DNA from: Eubacteriales Family XIII. Incertae Sedis bacterium
Lineage (GTDB): Bacteria; Bacillota; Clostridia; Peptostreptococcales; Anaerovoracaceae
DNA: 23,603 bases
Reading direction: 5' to 3'
NCBI GenBank assembly: GCA_031255695.1
Contig: JAIRSA010000048.1
Coordinates: 1 to 23,603 of the forward strand
Positions 1 to 7,094 of the stretch are shown here, in pieces. Under the pieces are notes generated by a model. It searched no databases, was not told where the DNA came from, and saw nothing but the letters and a program-made list of their open reading frames with translations. Positions within the stretch are counted from its first letter, which is position 1. The number at the start of each line of letters is the position of its first letter. The translations under genes and the position numbers were made by a program.

Positions 1-1
1 G

Positions 2-2362
2 GTGCCGGCCGTGGATATTACCGCCATGGCGATCCAGGCCCTGGCCCCCCATTATGAGCAGCCGGCAGTCAAAGCGGCGGTGGATAGCGCGCTTGGATGG
101 CTTGCGGCGCAGGACGTCATCGGCGCCGGGGCCAACGCCCAGGTGATCGTCGCCCTGTCCGCCCTCGGCGAAGACGCGGCAAGCTACAACGGCAAGGACT
201 ATGTCGCCGCCCTGCTGAGCTACTATAACCCGGAGAGCGGCGGCTTCGTCTACAACAGCGCGGCGCCCAACATCATGGCGACAGAGCAGGCCGCCTACGC
301 CCTCGTGGCCTATGACAGATACAAGACATCGGGCGCGAACAGCCTGTACGACATGGGTGACGCGGCGAAACTGGTCTCGGATGATGTGGCCCCCGCGAAG
401 ACCGACAAATCCGCCCTGGCCGCAAAGATAGCCGAGGCGGAGGGGTACAGCCAGGGTTCCTACACGGCGGCGAGCTGGGGCATCCTGAGCGCGGCTCTGG
501 CCAATGCACGGACGGTCTATAATAATGATAATGCTGCCCAAGGCGAAATCGACGCCGCAGTGCACGGGCTGGCTGCGGCGATAGGCACGCTGACGCCATT
601 GGGCTCCGGCGGGTCCGAACCCAAATATGTGCAGATAAGCGTAACGGATCCCAATGCGGGCGCCGGGCAAAAGAAAGAATATCATCCGTTGACGCGCTAC
701 GAGATGAACAATAACGAGACCGCCTACACCCTGCTGCTGCGGACGGGGCTAAACGTGAAGATATCCACGCAGTCCGGATATGAGGGCGTATACGTCGTTT
801 CCATCGACGGCTGGGGGGAATTGAGCGACGGCCCCAGTTCGGGCTGGATGTACAGCGTAAACGGCGAGTTCACTGAGGTTTCATCGTCGCTGAACAAATT
901 AAAAGAGGGCGACGTGGTGAGATGGGTCTACACCCGCAACCTTGGCAATGACGTGGGCGGCGGAAGCTCCACGGGCACCGGCAGCGCCCCGTCGGGCGGC
1001 ACGAGCAAGGTGATCAGCGCCACGCCTGCCATAAACGGGGGCACGGCCACATCCACAGTCAGCGACACGCAGGTCGCGGACGCGATCAAGGCGGTGCTGG
1101 CTGACCTGGAAGGCAGAGGCGCCGATGCTGCCGGCGAGGTGAAGATAAGCCTCGATACCAAGGATGCCGTGAAGGCTGTGGCTGGATTTACGGGCAAAGC
1201 CCTGAAAAGCGTGGCCAAAGAAGGCAAGGTGGCATTGACCGTCGAAACCGGCGTGGGCGCCCTGACCTTTGACAGCGCGGCCCTGTCCGCCATAAGTTCC
1301 GCCCTCAGTGACGGCGCTAAGGCGGAGATCAGCATAAGCAGAATGGGGGGGCCCGCAGGGGGGTCCAACAGCAGCCTCGCCAGCACACTCACCGAGGGAC
1401 AACGGGCGATCGTGGGCGACAACCCGGTGTTCGAGCTCTCTGTCATGATCGACGGCGGCCTCGTGACCGATTTCGGCAACGGCACAGTGAGGGCAGTGCT
1501 GCCCTACACGCCGAAAGCGGGCGAGGACACGGGCAGGCTCACCATCTACCATATGGCCGACGATGGCGCGGTCACGGAGATGAAGGGCGCGAAATACGAT
1601 GAGGGGCTGGGAGGCGTCGTGTTCACTACGGGCCACTTCTCCCTGTTCTTTATAGCCGCCGCAGATGCGGGCCTAGAAAACCTGTTCAATGACGTGGCGG
1701 CTGCCGACTGGTTCTACAGCGCCGTCAAATACGCCTACGAAAACGGCCTGATGAACGGCACGGCGGCGGGCACCTTCTCGCCGCACGCGAAGCTCTCACG
1801 CGCGATGATCGTCCGGATTCTGCATAATATTGAAGGAACGGAAGGGACACCGGCTGGGGCGGGCGGCGCGCCCGCTGAGGGATCGCAGGCTGCGGTCGCC
1901 GAAGGCGCGGATGCGGCGGCCGGCACGGCTGACACGGTCGCAGAGGGATCGCCGGCTGCGGTCGCCGAGGGCTCGGCTGGGGCGGGCGGCGCGGCATTTG
2001 GCGACGTGCCGGCAGGCCTGTGGTACTCCGACGCCGTCGCGTGGGCGGCCGCGAATGGGATTGTGACGGGCTACGGCAACGGCGCATTCGGCCCGAACGA
2101 TGACATTTCACGCGAGCAGCTTGCGACGATCCTGTACAATTACGCAAACTGGAAAAAAATGGATACATCCAAAGCCGCAGAACTTTCGGGCTATGCGGAC
2201 GCAGACGGCATCTCAGGCTGGGCGCTAAACGCCATGAAGTGGGCGAATGCGCAGGGCCTGATCACAGGCCGGACGCCCACCGAGCTTGCACCGGCAGGGA
2301 CAGCGACAAGGGCAGAAGCTGCCGCGATATTCCAGCGCTTCATGGAAGGCGCCAAAAAATAG
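2..2362 (+). CDS. SLH-anchored surface protein with prenyltransferase-like repeats and a DUF4430 (transcobalamin-like) domain, 5' truncated
   Basis: The reading frame is open to the window edge, so the N-terminus and any signal peptide lie upstream; 786 residues are visible. Residues about 1-125 resemble the alpha-alpha barrel repeats of prenyltransferase/squalene cyclase proteins (AIQAL, GGFVYN, EQAAYALVAYDRY). Residues about 134-200 form a helical FIVAR-like spacer. Residues about 207-316 match DUF4430 (YTLLLRTGL, GWMYSVNGEF, GDVVRWVYT). Residues about 317-555 are a linker with beta-rich segments. Three SLH domains follow at about 561-611, 666-718 and 730-784 and should bind the protein to cell-wall polymer. 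An Ala/Glu/Gly-rich tract (about 612-664) separates SLH1 from SLH2. Barrel plus DUF4430 is the general architecture of cobalamin-binding intrinsic factor and transcobalamin, but ligand binding here is inference. The stop is followed at once by a small hairpin (GGCGG/CCGCC, 2365-2378) and ATTTTA. Confidence 0.85.
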   Translation: MPAVDITAMAIQALAPHYEQPAVKAAVDSALGWLAAQDVIGAGANAQVIVALSALGEDAASYNGKDYVAALLSYYNPESGGFVYNSAAPNIMATEQAAYALVAYDRYKTSGANSLYDMGDAAKLVSDDVAPAKTDKSALAAKIAEAEGYSQGSYTAASWGILSAALANARTVYNNDNAAQGEIDAAVHGLAAAIGTLTPLGSGGSEPKYVQISVTDPNAGAGQKKEYHPLTRYEMNNNETAYTLLLRTGLNVKISTQSGYEGVYVVSIDGWGELSDGPSSGWMYSVNGEFTEVSSSLNKLKEGDVVRWVYTRNLGNDVGGGSSTGTGSAPSGGTSKVISATPAINGGTATSTVSDTQVADAIKAVLADLEGRGADAAGEVKISLDTKDAVKAVAGFTGKALKSVAKEGKVALTVETGVGALTFDSAALSAISSALSDGAKAEISISRMGGPAGGSNSSLASTLTEGQRAIVGDNPVFELSVMIDGGLVTDFGNGTVRAVLPYTPKAGEDTGRLTIYHMADDGAVTEMKGAKYDEGLGGVVFTTGHFSLFFIAAADAGLENLFNDVAAADWFYSAVKYAYENGLMNGTAAGTFSPHAKLSRAMIVRILHNIEGTEGTPAGAGGAPAEGSQAAVAEGADAAAGTADTVAEGSPAAVAEGSAGAGGAAFGDVPAGLWYSDAVAWAAANGIVTGYGNGAFGPNDDISREQLATILYNYANWKKMDTSKAAELSGYADADGISGWALNAMKWANAQGLITGRTPTELAPAGTATRAEAAAIFQRFMEGAKK
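1835..1993 (+). repeat. Ala/Glu/Gly-rich low-complexity insertion between SLH1 and SLH2
   Basis: About 53 codons repeat variants of AEGSxAAVAEG between the first and second SLH domains. Two long stretches of the DNA (around 1876-1908 and 1942-1975) are near-identical, built on GAGGGATCG.(C/A)GGCTGCGGTCGCCGA. SLH domains usually follow one another with short linkers, so the tract looks like an in-frame repeat expansion. Confidence 0.7.
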
Positions 2363-2435
2363 CAGGCGGGGAACCGCCACGATTTTAGGCGGAGGACAGT
2401 ATTAGCGGAAAACAGCACGAGGCGGGATTTTGCCT

Positions 2436-2520
2436 GCCACGCAAGGCGGGGGCGACGCCACACGCGGCAACTTCTCCACGCTGAGCCAGGCTTGTCCGCC
2501 ACGCAGGCGGGGGCGATGCA
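2436..2520. repeat. Two-copy direct repeat, about 62 bp apart
   Basis: GCCACGCA followed by AGGCGGGGGCGA occurs at 2436 and again at 2498, separated by 37-38 bp of unrelated DNA. The second copy forms the left arm of the hairpin at 2501-2540. The stretch 2363-2560 contains no credible gene. Confidence 0.65.
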
Positions 2521-2540
2521 GAAATCGCCCCCGCCTGCGT
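2501..2540. terminator. Perfect 17-bp stem hairpin after the SLH gene
   Basis: ACGCAGGCGGGGGCGAT (2501-2517) pairs perfectly with 2524-2540 across a 6-nt loop GCAGAA. It lies 139 bp beyond the stop of the upstream surface-protein gene. No T-run follows on either strand, so it is a strong hairpin that may end transcription or protect a 3' end rather than a textbook intrinsic terminator. Confidence 0.5.
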
Positions 2541-2560
2541 ATATGCGGGCATATGCAGCC

Positions 2561-2710
2561 ACTAACCCGCGCGTGCGCTGCGCGTACCGGCAGGGTCCAA
2601 AGGAGGGGAGAACGGCATACCACTAACCCGCGCGTATGCTGCGCGTACCGTCTCAGCCATCGTAAAGGTGACCGCCTTCGACACTAACCCGCGCGTATGC
2701 TGCGCGTACA
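2561..2710. repeat. CRISPR-like interspersed repeat: three 28-bp repeats, two 33-bp spacers
   Basis: A 28-bp repeat beginning ACTAACCCGCGCG and ending GCGCGTACC starts at 2561, 2622 and 2683, a period of exactly 61 bp. Copy 1 differs by two central bases and copy 3 by its last base. The two 33-bp spacers (2589-2621, 2650-2682) match at only about 8 of 33 positions, as expected by chance. The repeat can fold as CGCGC-7 nt-GCGCG. Geometry resembles type I-E arrays, but there are only three repeats and no cas gene in the window, so CRISPR identity is unproven. Confidence 0.6.
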
Positions 2711-2754
2711 TGCTCGGCTGCATGCGTGCTTTGCCCCGAAACAGCATATTTATG

Positions 2755-2783
2755 TTGACGCTTTGGGGATAAAATGGTAAAAT
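2755..2783 (+). promoter_or_regulatory. Sigma-A-type promoter for the pyridoxal kinase gene
   Basis: TTGACG (2755-2760) and TAAAAT (2778-2783) are separated by exactly 17 bp, in an A/T-rich pocket within GC-rich DNA. This predicts transcription starting near 2790 and a leader of about 118 nt before the kinase start codon. Confidence 0.75.
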
Positions 2784-2821
2784 CTAATTCGCAAGGGGTG
2801 CCCGCATATCCACAAGCAGCA

Positions 2822-2894
2822 TTGATAATCGAATCAAAACGGGGTGTGGGTGGTATTTGCCCCGCTGTGGCTTGATATGGCCAGCATATATCAA
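2822..2894 (+). promoter_or_regulatory. Structured 5' leader with alternative pairings upstream of the kinase
   Basis: Three hairpins lie in a row: TTGAT/ATCAA (2822-2826 with 2833-2837), CGGGG/CCCCG (2840-2844 with 2860-2864) and TTGATAT/ATATCAA (2872-2878 with 2888-2894). The last ends one base before TAAGGAG. The same TTGAT/ATCAA words occur in the first and third hairpins, so 2833-2837 could instead pair with 2872-2876 and release the arm beside the ribosome-binding site. It matches no riboswitch class I recognise. Confidence 0.35.
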
Positions 2895-2907
2895 TAAGGA
2901 GAACAAT

Positions 2908-3753
2908 ATGGAACAACAGAAACGCGCCGCCGCCATACACGATATTTCTTGTTTTGGCAGGTGTTCGCTGACCGTGGCGCTGCCCGTGCTTTCGGCAGCC
3001 GGAATAGAAGCGTCCGTGATACCTACGGCTGTGCTGTCCACGCACACGGGGGGATTCAGCGGGTTTACCTACCGCGATCTGACCGACGACATACTCCCCA
3101 TAGTCAAGCACTGGGATTCGCTCAAGCTGGATTTCGATGCGATATATACAGGATTTTTGGGTTCGTTCGAGCAGATAGAGATCGTGATGGAAGCCATCCG
3201 CATACTGAAGGGCGAGGGCACGCTGGTGGCCGTCGATCCGGTGATGGCCGACAACGGCGAGCTGTACAGCCTCTTCCCGAAGGAATTCCCGGCAGGCATG
3301 CGCAAGCTCTGCGCGGCCGCCGACATTATAGTGCCCAACATGACCGAAGCGGCGCTCCTGCTCGGCGAGGACTACCATGAGCCGCCGTATAGCCGCGACG
3401 AAATCGCCAGCCTGCTGCGGGCGCTTTGCAGCATTGGTCCCAAGATGGCTGTGCTGACAGGCGTCAGCTACAACGAGGGAAGGTTGGGCGCGGCGTCCTA
3501 CGACTCCGTTTCAGGCCAGTTCGGCTATAGCGATGCGCCACTGGTGGACGGCATGTACCATGGCACCGGGGACGTCTTCGCAAGCGCACTCGTCGCCGCC
3601 ATGCTGCACGGGCGCAGCCTGGAGGGCGCCATCGAGTCGGCTGTCGGCTTCACGGTGAAGAGCATAGAGAGATCCAGCGCCGCAGGCAGCGACAGGCGCT
3701 ACGGCGTAAATTTCGAGGCAGGGCTAGGGGAATTCGCAGCCAGCCTCAAATAA
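2908..3753 (+). CDS. pdxY: Pyridoxal/pyridoxamine kinase (PfkB/ribokinase superfamily)
   Basis: This cytosolic enzyme phosphorylates pyridoxal or pyridoxamine with ATP in the B6 salvage route that yields PLP. The 281-residue protein has the usual family length. It begins with the Firmicutes-type motif HDISCFGRCSLT (residues 11-22), has DPVMADNGELY at 110-120 on the nucleotide side, VPNMTEAALLLGE at 142-153, and the anion-hole/catalytic motif HGTGD at 218-222, with D222 the expected base. The start at 2908 is chosen over an upstream in-frame ATG because AAGGAG (2896-2901) sits 6 nt before it and the family begins here. It is monocistronic with its own promoter and a T-run terminator. In some Bacillota related kinases are called PdxK or ThiD-like, so exact substrate preference is inferred. 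Confidence 0.88.
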   Translation: MEQQKRAAAIHDISCFGRCSLTVALPVLSAAGIEASVIPTAVLSTHTGGFSGFTYRDLTDDILPIVKHWDSLKLDFDAIYTGFLGSFEQIEIVMEAIRILKGEGTLVAVDPVMADNGELYSLFPKEFPAGMRKLCAAADIIVPNMTEAALLLGEDYHEPPYSRDEIASLLRALCSIGPKMAVLTGVSYNEGRLGAASYDSVSGQFGYSDAPLVDGMYHGTGDVFASALVAAMLHGRSLEGAIESAVGFTVKSIERSSAAGSDRRYGVNFEAGLGEFAASLK

Positions 3754-3880
3754 ATAGGCGGCGCGGCAAGCCGGACGGGTGCGTCAGTGCGCCATTGCGC
3801 CGGCCGGGTGTGTCAAGGCAGCTTGGGAAAGCCGGGCTTTCGGTCGCGGCGCGTCAGTGTGAGCAATAGCGTCAGTGTGT

Positions 3881-3919
3881 CAGCGCACGTTAGTGGCTGA
3901 TGCGCTGGCGCTTTTTTTT
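3881..3919 (+). terminator. Intrinsic terminator of the kinase gene
   Basis: CAGCGCA (3881-3887) pairs with TGCGCTG (3901-3907) across 13 nt; after GGCGC comes a run of eight T (3912-3919). It lies about 130 bp after the kinase stop in the convergent gap. Confidence 0.65.
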
Positions 3920-4016
3920 CGCCGGGCTGCTGGCCGGGTGGGCTCGCTGGCGCTTTTTTGCTGTCGGACCGCTGAACGGCCGGCTGGGGTGCAGCTGATG
4001 CGCTGGCGCTTTTTTT
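3903..4016 (+). repeat. Triplicated CGCTGGCGC-T(6-8) motif
   Basis: CGCTGGCGC followed by 6-8 T occurs at 3903, 3945 and 4001; a fourth core CGCTGGCGC without T-run lies near 4070, at the end of the minus-strand operon. Intervening DNA repeats GCCGG, CTGGCCGG and GACCGCTGA words. The gap 3754-4080 holds no credible gene; the short ORF at 3875-4084 only reads through these repeats. Confidence 0.7.
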
Positions 4017-4080
4017 GCCGGACCGCTGACCGAGCGGGCCGCCGGACTGCTGGCCGGCCGGGGCGGGCGCGCTGGCGCGC

Positions 4081-4833
4081 CTAATGCCGCCAGCGGCAGA
4101 ATATCCGCTCCACTGCGCCGATGGCTGCGTAGAACAACAGCCCCAGCAGGGCCATGCCTATTATGCCGGCGTACATCGCCGCGTATTCACGCGTCTCCAT
4201 ACCCTCAAGTATAAAGTAGCCCAGCCCGTCGAATGAGGCGAAGGTTTCGGCGAAGAACAACACGGCGATGGCCGTCCCTGTTGTCACGCGCAGGCTCGTG
4301 AGGATCTGGGGGAAGCAGTATGGCAGCACCAGGTGGCGGAGGATCTGGAGGCGCCCCGCATGCAGGGAGCGCATGGAAAGCATGCTGGCGGGCGGGATCG
4401 AGGCTGCCGCGTCGCGCGTCACTACGGCGATCTGGAAAAAGATCACGACGGACACCAGCAGTATCTTGGGCGTATTGCCGAGGCCCAGCAGCACTATGAA
4501 CACGGGGAGGAAGACGACCTTCGGGATGGGGTAGAGCATGGCGATGACGGGGCGGCAGGCCTGGGCCGCAGCCGAGCCGGAACTCAGGAAGATGCCTGTG
4601 GGGACGGCCGCCACAAGGGCGATGGCCGTGCCGGCCAGGACACGGGCCGCGCTGAGCGCGAAATGCATGGCCATGCCGCCGGACAGGCTGAGGCGGAAGA
4701 AGGCCTCGAACGATGCGGCGGGCGTGGGCAGGAAGGGCTTATTGAGCGCAAGGCTGCCAAGATGCCACAGCAGCAGCAATACGGCGGCGCCGGCGAGGGC
4801 GCTCACAAATGCGGGCAGCCGGGTCTTATTCAT
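4081..4833 (-). CDS. ABC transporter permease, SsuC/TauC/ThiX-like family
   Basis: This 250-residue integral membrane subunit forms the inner-membrane channel of the importer encoded with the next two genes. It has an N-terminal transmembrane segment (VSALAGAAVLLLLWHLGSLAL) and several further helices. The cytoplasmic EAA-type coupling loop reads about MRSLHAGRLQILRHLVLPYC, ending with the FPQILTSLR stretch typical of the BPD_transp_1 domain. The start at 4833 is chosen because GGGAGG lies 5 nt upstream and the first helix follows directly; a longer frame reaching 4908 would add 25 Pro/Ala-rich residues read inside the ATPase gene. It overlaps the ATPase end by 8 bp, indicating translational coupling. 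Members of this family carry sulfonates, taurine, nitrate or thiamine precursors; the substrate cannot be read from the sequence. Confidence 0.88.
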   Translation of the reverse strand: MNKTRLPAFVSALAGAAVLLLLWHLGSLALNKPFLPTPAASFEAFFRLSLSGGMAMHFALSAARVLAGTAIALVAAVPTGIFLSSGSAAAQACRPVIAMLYPIPKVVFLPVFIVLLGLGNTPKILLVSVVIFFQIAVVTRDAAASIPPASMLSMRSLHAGRLQILRHLVLPYCFPQILTSLRVTTGTAIAVLFFAETFASFDGLGYFILEGMETREYAAMYAGIIGMALLGLLFYAAIGAVERIFCRWRH

Positions 4834-5740
4834 GTGAACCTCCCAGCATTGAGCGCAGATTGCGGCAGCAGGCCGCGTATTCGGCCGAGCTGCGGTAGGA
4901 TGCGCCACCGGCGCCGGGGTTCTGCACGACCTGGTCTATGCAGCCCGCGCCTTTCCCGCGCCAGACGATGATCTTCTCGCCGAGGAAGGCGGCTTCTTCG
5001 ATGCTGTGCGTCACGATCAGGGAGGCCAGGCCATCGGCATGGAGGGCGTGGACTGTCTCTTGGAGGTTTTCACGTGTCAGGGCGTCTAGGGCGGAAAAGG
5101 GTTCATCCATTAAGAGGAGTTTTGGCGAGCCGACAAGGGCCCGCGCTATGGCCACGCGCTGGCGCTGCCCGCCGGAAAGCCGGTAGGGGTATGCGTCTCT
5201 GTGTTCCCACAGCCCCAGTTTCCTGAGGGCGCGTTCGGCTTTGGGCTTTGCTTCGTTTTTGGGGACGTGGCGGACAATGAGGGGCAGGATCGTATTGGCC
5301 ATGACGGTTTTCCAAGGAAAGAGGCCATACTCCTGTAGGATGACGCTTATGTCAGAATGTGGCCCGCGCAATGGCGCCCCGGCGAAATGCACGGCCCCGG
5401 ACAGTGGCTGCAAGAGCCCGGCAGCCAGGTGCAGCAATGTGGTCTTGCCGCAGCCAGAGGGGCCGATGACGGCCCAGTGCTCTCCGGGGGCTATGGCGAG
5501 GGAGGCGCCGTCCAGGAGAAGCCCGGCGCCTACGGGTCCGCTGCCGCCGCTTCCTCCAGCGCTGGCGTCGCCACTTCCGGCCCTGGCGCCGTTTCCGCAA
5601 GCGGCATCGCTGCCGCCGCTTTCCCCGCCGCTGCCGTTTCCGCCAGTGCTGGCGTCGCAACTTCCGGCGCTGGCGCTGTTTCCGGCGGCCTTGCCGCCAG
5701 CGGGCGCATAGCCAAAACTCACGTCCTCAAGGCGCAGCAT
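4826..5740 (-). CDS. ABC transporter ATP-binding protein, SsuB/TauB-like, with a low-complexity insertion
   Basis: This cytoplasmic ATPase powers the importer. Over 304 residues it shows Walker A GPSGCGKT (93-100), Q-loop Q136 (ILQEYGLFPW), signature LSGGQRQRVAIARAL (188-202), Walker B LLLMDEP (208-214), D-loop SALD and switch histidine H245 (IVTHSIEEA). The first strand LRLEDVSFGYAP (2-13) and next strand LLLDGASLAI (74-83) are normally joined by a few residues; here about 60 residues of Gly/Ser/Ala/Asn/Asp lie between. Family members are typically about 250 residues, so the excess is almost entirely this insertion. The ATG overlaps the stop of the binding protein in TGATG, implying coupled translation. 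Confidence 0.9.
   Translation of the reverse strand: MLRLEDVSFGYAPAGGKAAGNSASAGSCDASTGGNGSGGESGGSDAACGNGARAGSGDASAGGSGGSGPVGAGLLLDGASLAIAPGEHWAVIGPSGCGKTTLLHLAAGLLQPLSGAVHFAGAPLRGPHSDISVILQEYGLFPWKTVMANTILPLIVRHVPKNEAKPKAERALRKLGLWEHRDAYPYRLSGGQRQRVAIARALVGSPKLLLMDEPFSALDALTRENLQETVHALHADGLASLIVTHSIEEAAFLGEKIIVWRGKGAGCIDQVVQNPGAGGASYRSSAEYAACCRNLRSMLGGSHE
5522..5701 (-). repeat. Gly/Ser/Ala low-complexity insertion in the ATPase
   Basis: Residues 14-73 of the ATPase repeat words such as GSGDASAGG, GNGSGGESGG and NGARAGSG. On the plus strand this appears as repeated GCTGGCGTCGC(C/A)ACTTCCGG, GCTGCCGCCGCTT and GGCGC(C/T)GTTTCCG words. It is in frame and lies between the first two beta strands, outside the catalytic motifs. 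Confidence 0.8.
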
Positions 5741-7080
5741 CAGCCATTGCCCTCAAGCGGAGGGGCGCCGGCCAGGCGGGCGGGTTCGGCGTCTACGGTC
5801 TCGCCGTAGCTGTATGCGTTCTCCAGCAGGCCGCGCCCAACCATCCAGTCCATGACCCTGGCCACATCCTCCTCGGAGGGCAGGGCCCCTGGCGTATAGC
5901 TTGGGGTCGGGTAAGTGGCGCTCAGCCCGGCTGGGACGTTTGCGGTCTCCAGGCAGAAATCGCGGTAATGATCGGGCTGGCTGTTTATCAGCTGCATCCC
6001 TTCGAAATAGGCGGAAAGTACGCGGGCGACATCGCCGCCTCTGGAGGCGAGCGCGTCTGCGGTGGCCAGCACCACCGACTGGGATAGGTTGACCCCTAGC
6101 CTGGTGTCATCGATGAGTATTGTGCAGCCCGCCTGGACAGCATATGAAGCGAGCGGGTCTGGCAGTATGGCCATCTGGATATCGCGCCCTTCGATCAGCG
6201 CCTCCACCCTGAGCATCAGGTTAGGCATGCTGATGACGTTCACGTCCGAAAGGTCAGGTGCGAAATAGCCGAGGGAGGCGAACTGCGACAGAAGGAAATC
6301 CATCATGGTGTTGCTTGAAATCGCCACAGTCTTGCCTTCGGCGCCAATGATCCGCCGCCCTTCCGCCCTGCCGCCGGCGCCGTTGGGCCTCTCGCTGCCG
6401 TCACGCGGTGGCATGCCGTCGGGCCTCTCGCTGCCATCACGCAGTGGCGCGCCGTCGGGCCTTTCGCTGCCATCACGCGGGGGCATGCCGTCGGGCCTCT
6501 CGCTTCCGTCACGCGGGGGCATGCCGTCGGGCCTCTCGCTTACGTCACGCGGGGGCATGCCGTCGGGCCTCTCGCTGCCGTCACGCGGGGCTGCGCCTTC
6601 GGACCAGCCGCTGCCGTCACGCGGCCGTGCGCCGTCTGGCCAGCCAGCGCCAGCGGGCGCTTCCAGGCCGCTGTCCGGCGATCCCAGTAGCAGGAAGCGC
6701 CCTTCTGATGGTGTGGCGCCGAATGCGAAGGCAACGGCCTTCGTGTCCGTGCCGCCCTTGCGCATGAGCGCCTGCACGATCATGTCGTTCATGGCCATGT
6801 CCAGCTCGCCGGCCTCCATGGCCGCCGACTGGTCGGCGCTGCTGTTGAACGGCACAAGCTGGACCGCCACGCCTTCCGCTTCGAAGAGCCCCTCTTTTTC
6901 AGCCACATAAAACGGTATGGAATCATCGATGCGCAGCAGGCCTATCTTGAGCGGGGCGGCCTGCTGGCCGCCTGCCGCCCCGCTTTCATCAACATCTCCG
7001 GCATTCCCGCCACAGCCTGCGGCGCAGAGCGCAACTATAACAAAAAACATTAAAAACAGGACATACTTGCGTTTTGACAT
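5740..7080 (-). CDS. ABC importer substrate-binding lipoprotein (NMT1/SsuA/TauA-like) with a 12-residue repeat insertion
   Basis: This is the extracytoplasmic receptor of the importer, 446 residues. The leader MSKRKYVLFLMFFVIVALCAAGC ends at a lipobox with C23 as lipidation site. The mature part starts LKIGLLRIDDSIPFYVAEKEGLFEAEG (44-70), the classic opening of NMT1/THI5-like and SsuA/TauA proteins, followed by SSADQSAAMEAGELDMAM. A tract at residues 141-246, Pro/Asp/Gly/Arg/Glu-rich, interrupts the conserved SPDSGLE...GKTVAISSNTMMDFLL hinge, which is normally almost continuous. Without it the protein would be about 340 residues, the usual family size. The start at 7080 has AGAAGGGA 7 nt upstream. 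It follows rocD by 175 bp on the same strand and overlaps the ATPase by 1 bp. The substrate is unknown; thiamine-precursor-like, sulfonate-like or amine ligands are all possible. Confidence 0.88.
   Translation of the reverse strand: MSKRKYVLFLMFFVIVALCAAGCGGNAGDVDESGAAGGQQAAPLKIGLLRIDDSIPFYVAEKEGLFEAEGVAVQLVPFNSSADQSAAMEAGELDMAMNDMIVQALMRKGGTDTKAVAFAFGATPSEGRFLLLGSPDSGLEAPAGAGWPDGARPRDGSGWSEGAAPRDGSERPDGMPPRDVSERPDGMPPRDGSERPDGMPPRDGSERPDGAPLRDGSERPDGMPPRDGSERPNGAGGRAEGRRIIGAEGKTVAISSNTMMDFLLSQFASLGYFAPDLSDVNVISMPNLMLRVEALIEGRDIQMAILPDPLASYAVQAGCTILIDDTRLGVNLSQSVVLATADALASRGGDVARVLSAYFEGMQLINSQPDHYRDFCLETANVPAGLSATYPTPSYTPGALPSEEDVARVMDWMVGRGLLENAYSYGETVDAEPARLAGAPPLEGNG
6386..6654 (-). repeat. 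36-bp tandem repeat encoding RDGSERPDGMPP-type units in the binding protein
   Basis: About seven 36-bp units run in tandem, each coding a 12-residue unit close to RDGSERPDGMPP; the outermost units are more diverged. Neighbouring units differ by a few bases (CCGTCACGC, CCATCACGC, ACGTCACGC), mostly synonymous. The period is a multiple of three, so unit gain or loss keeps the frame. Confidence 0.93.
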
Positions 7081-7094
7081 TATCGAATCCCTTC

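Noticed and set aside
899..1636. Antisense frames inside the first SLH gene
   Set aside because: They are opposite a continuous domain-bearing frame and show no recognisable motif.
2561..2747. Minus-strand reading of the 28-bp repeat gives VRAA(Y/H)ARVS, like the serine recombinase start RAAIYARVS
   Set aside because: The copies are 61 bp apart and so in different frames, the isoleucine is missing, and nothing recombinase-like follows. I treat it as coincidence, though a relic of a recombinase gene cannot be excluded.
2784..2900. Thiamine (TPP) riboswitch before the kinase, suggested by AAGGGGTGCC and CCAGCATA
   Set aside because: The conserved CTGAGA and ACCTGATCTGG elements are absent, so the class is not supported.
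4834..4908. Longer N-terminus of the permease starting at 4908
   Set aside because: The extra 25 residues overlap the ATPase gene, are Pro/Ala-rich and lack a ribosome-binding site, whereas 4833 has GGGAGG just upstream.
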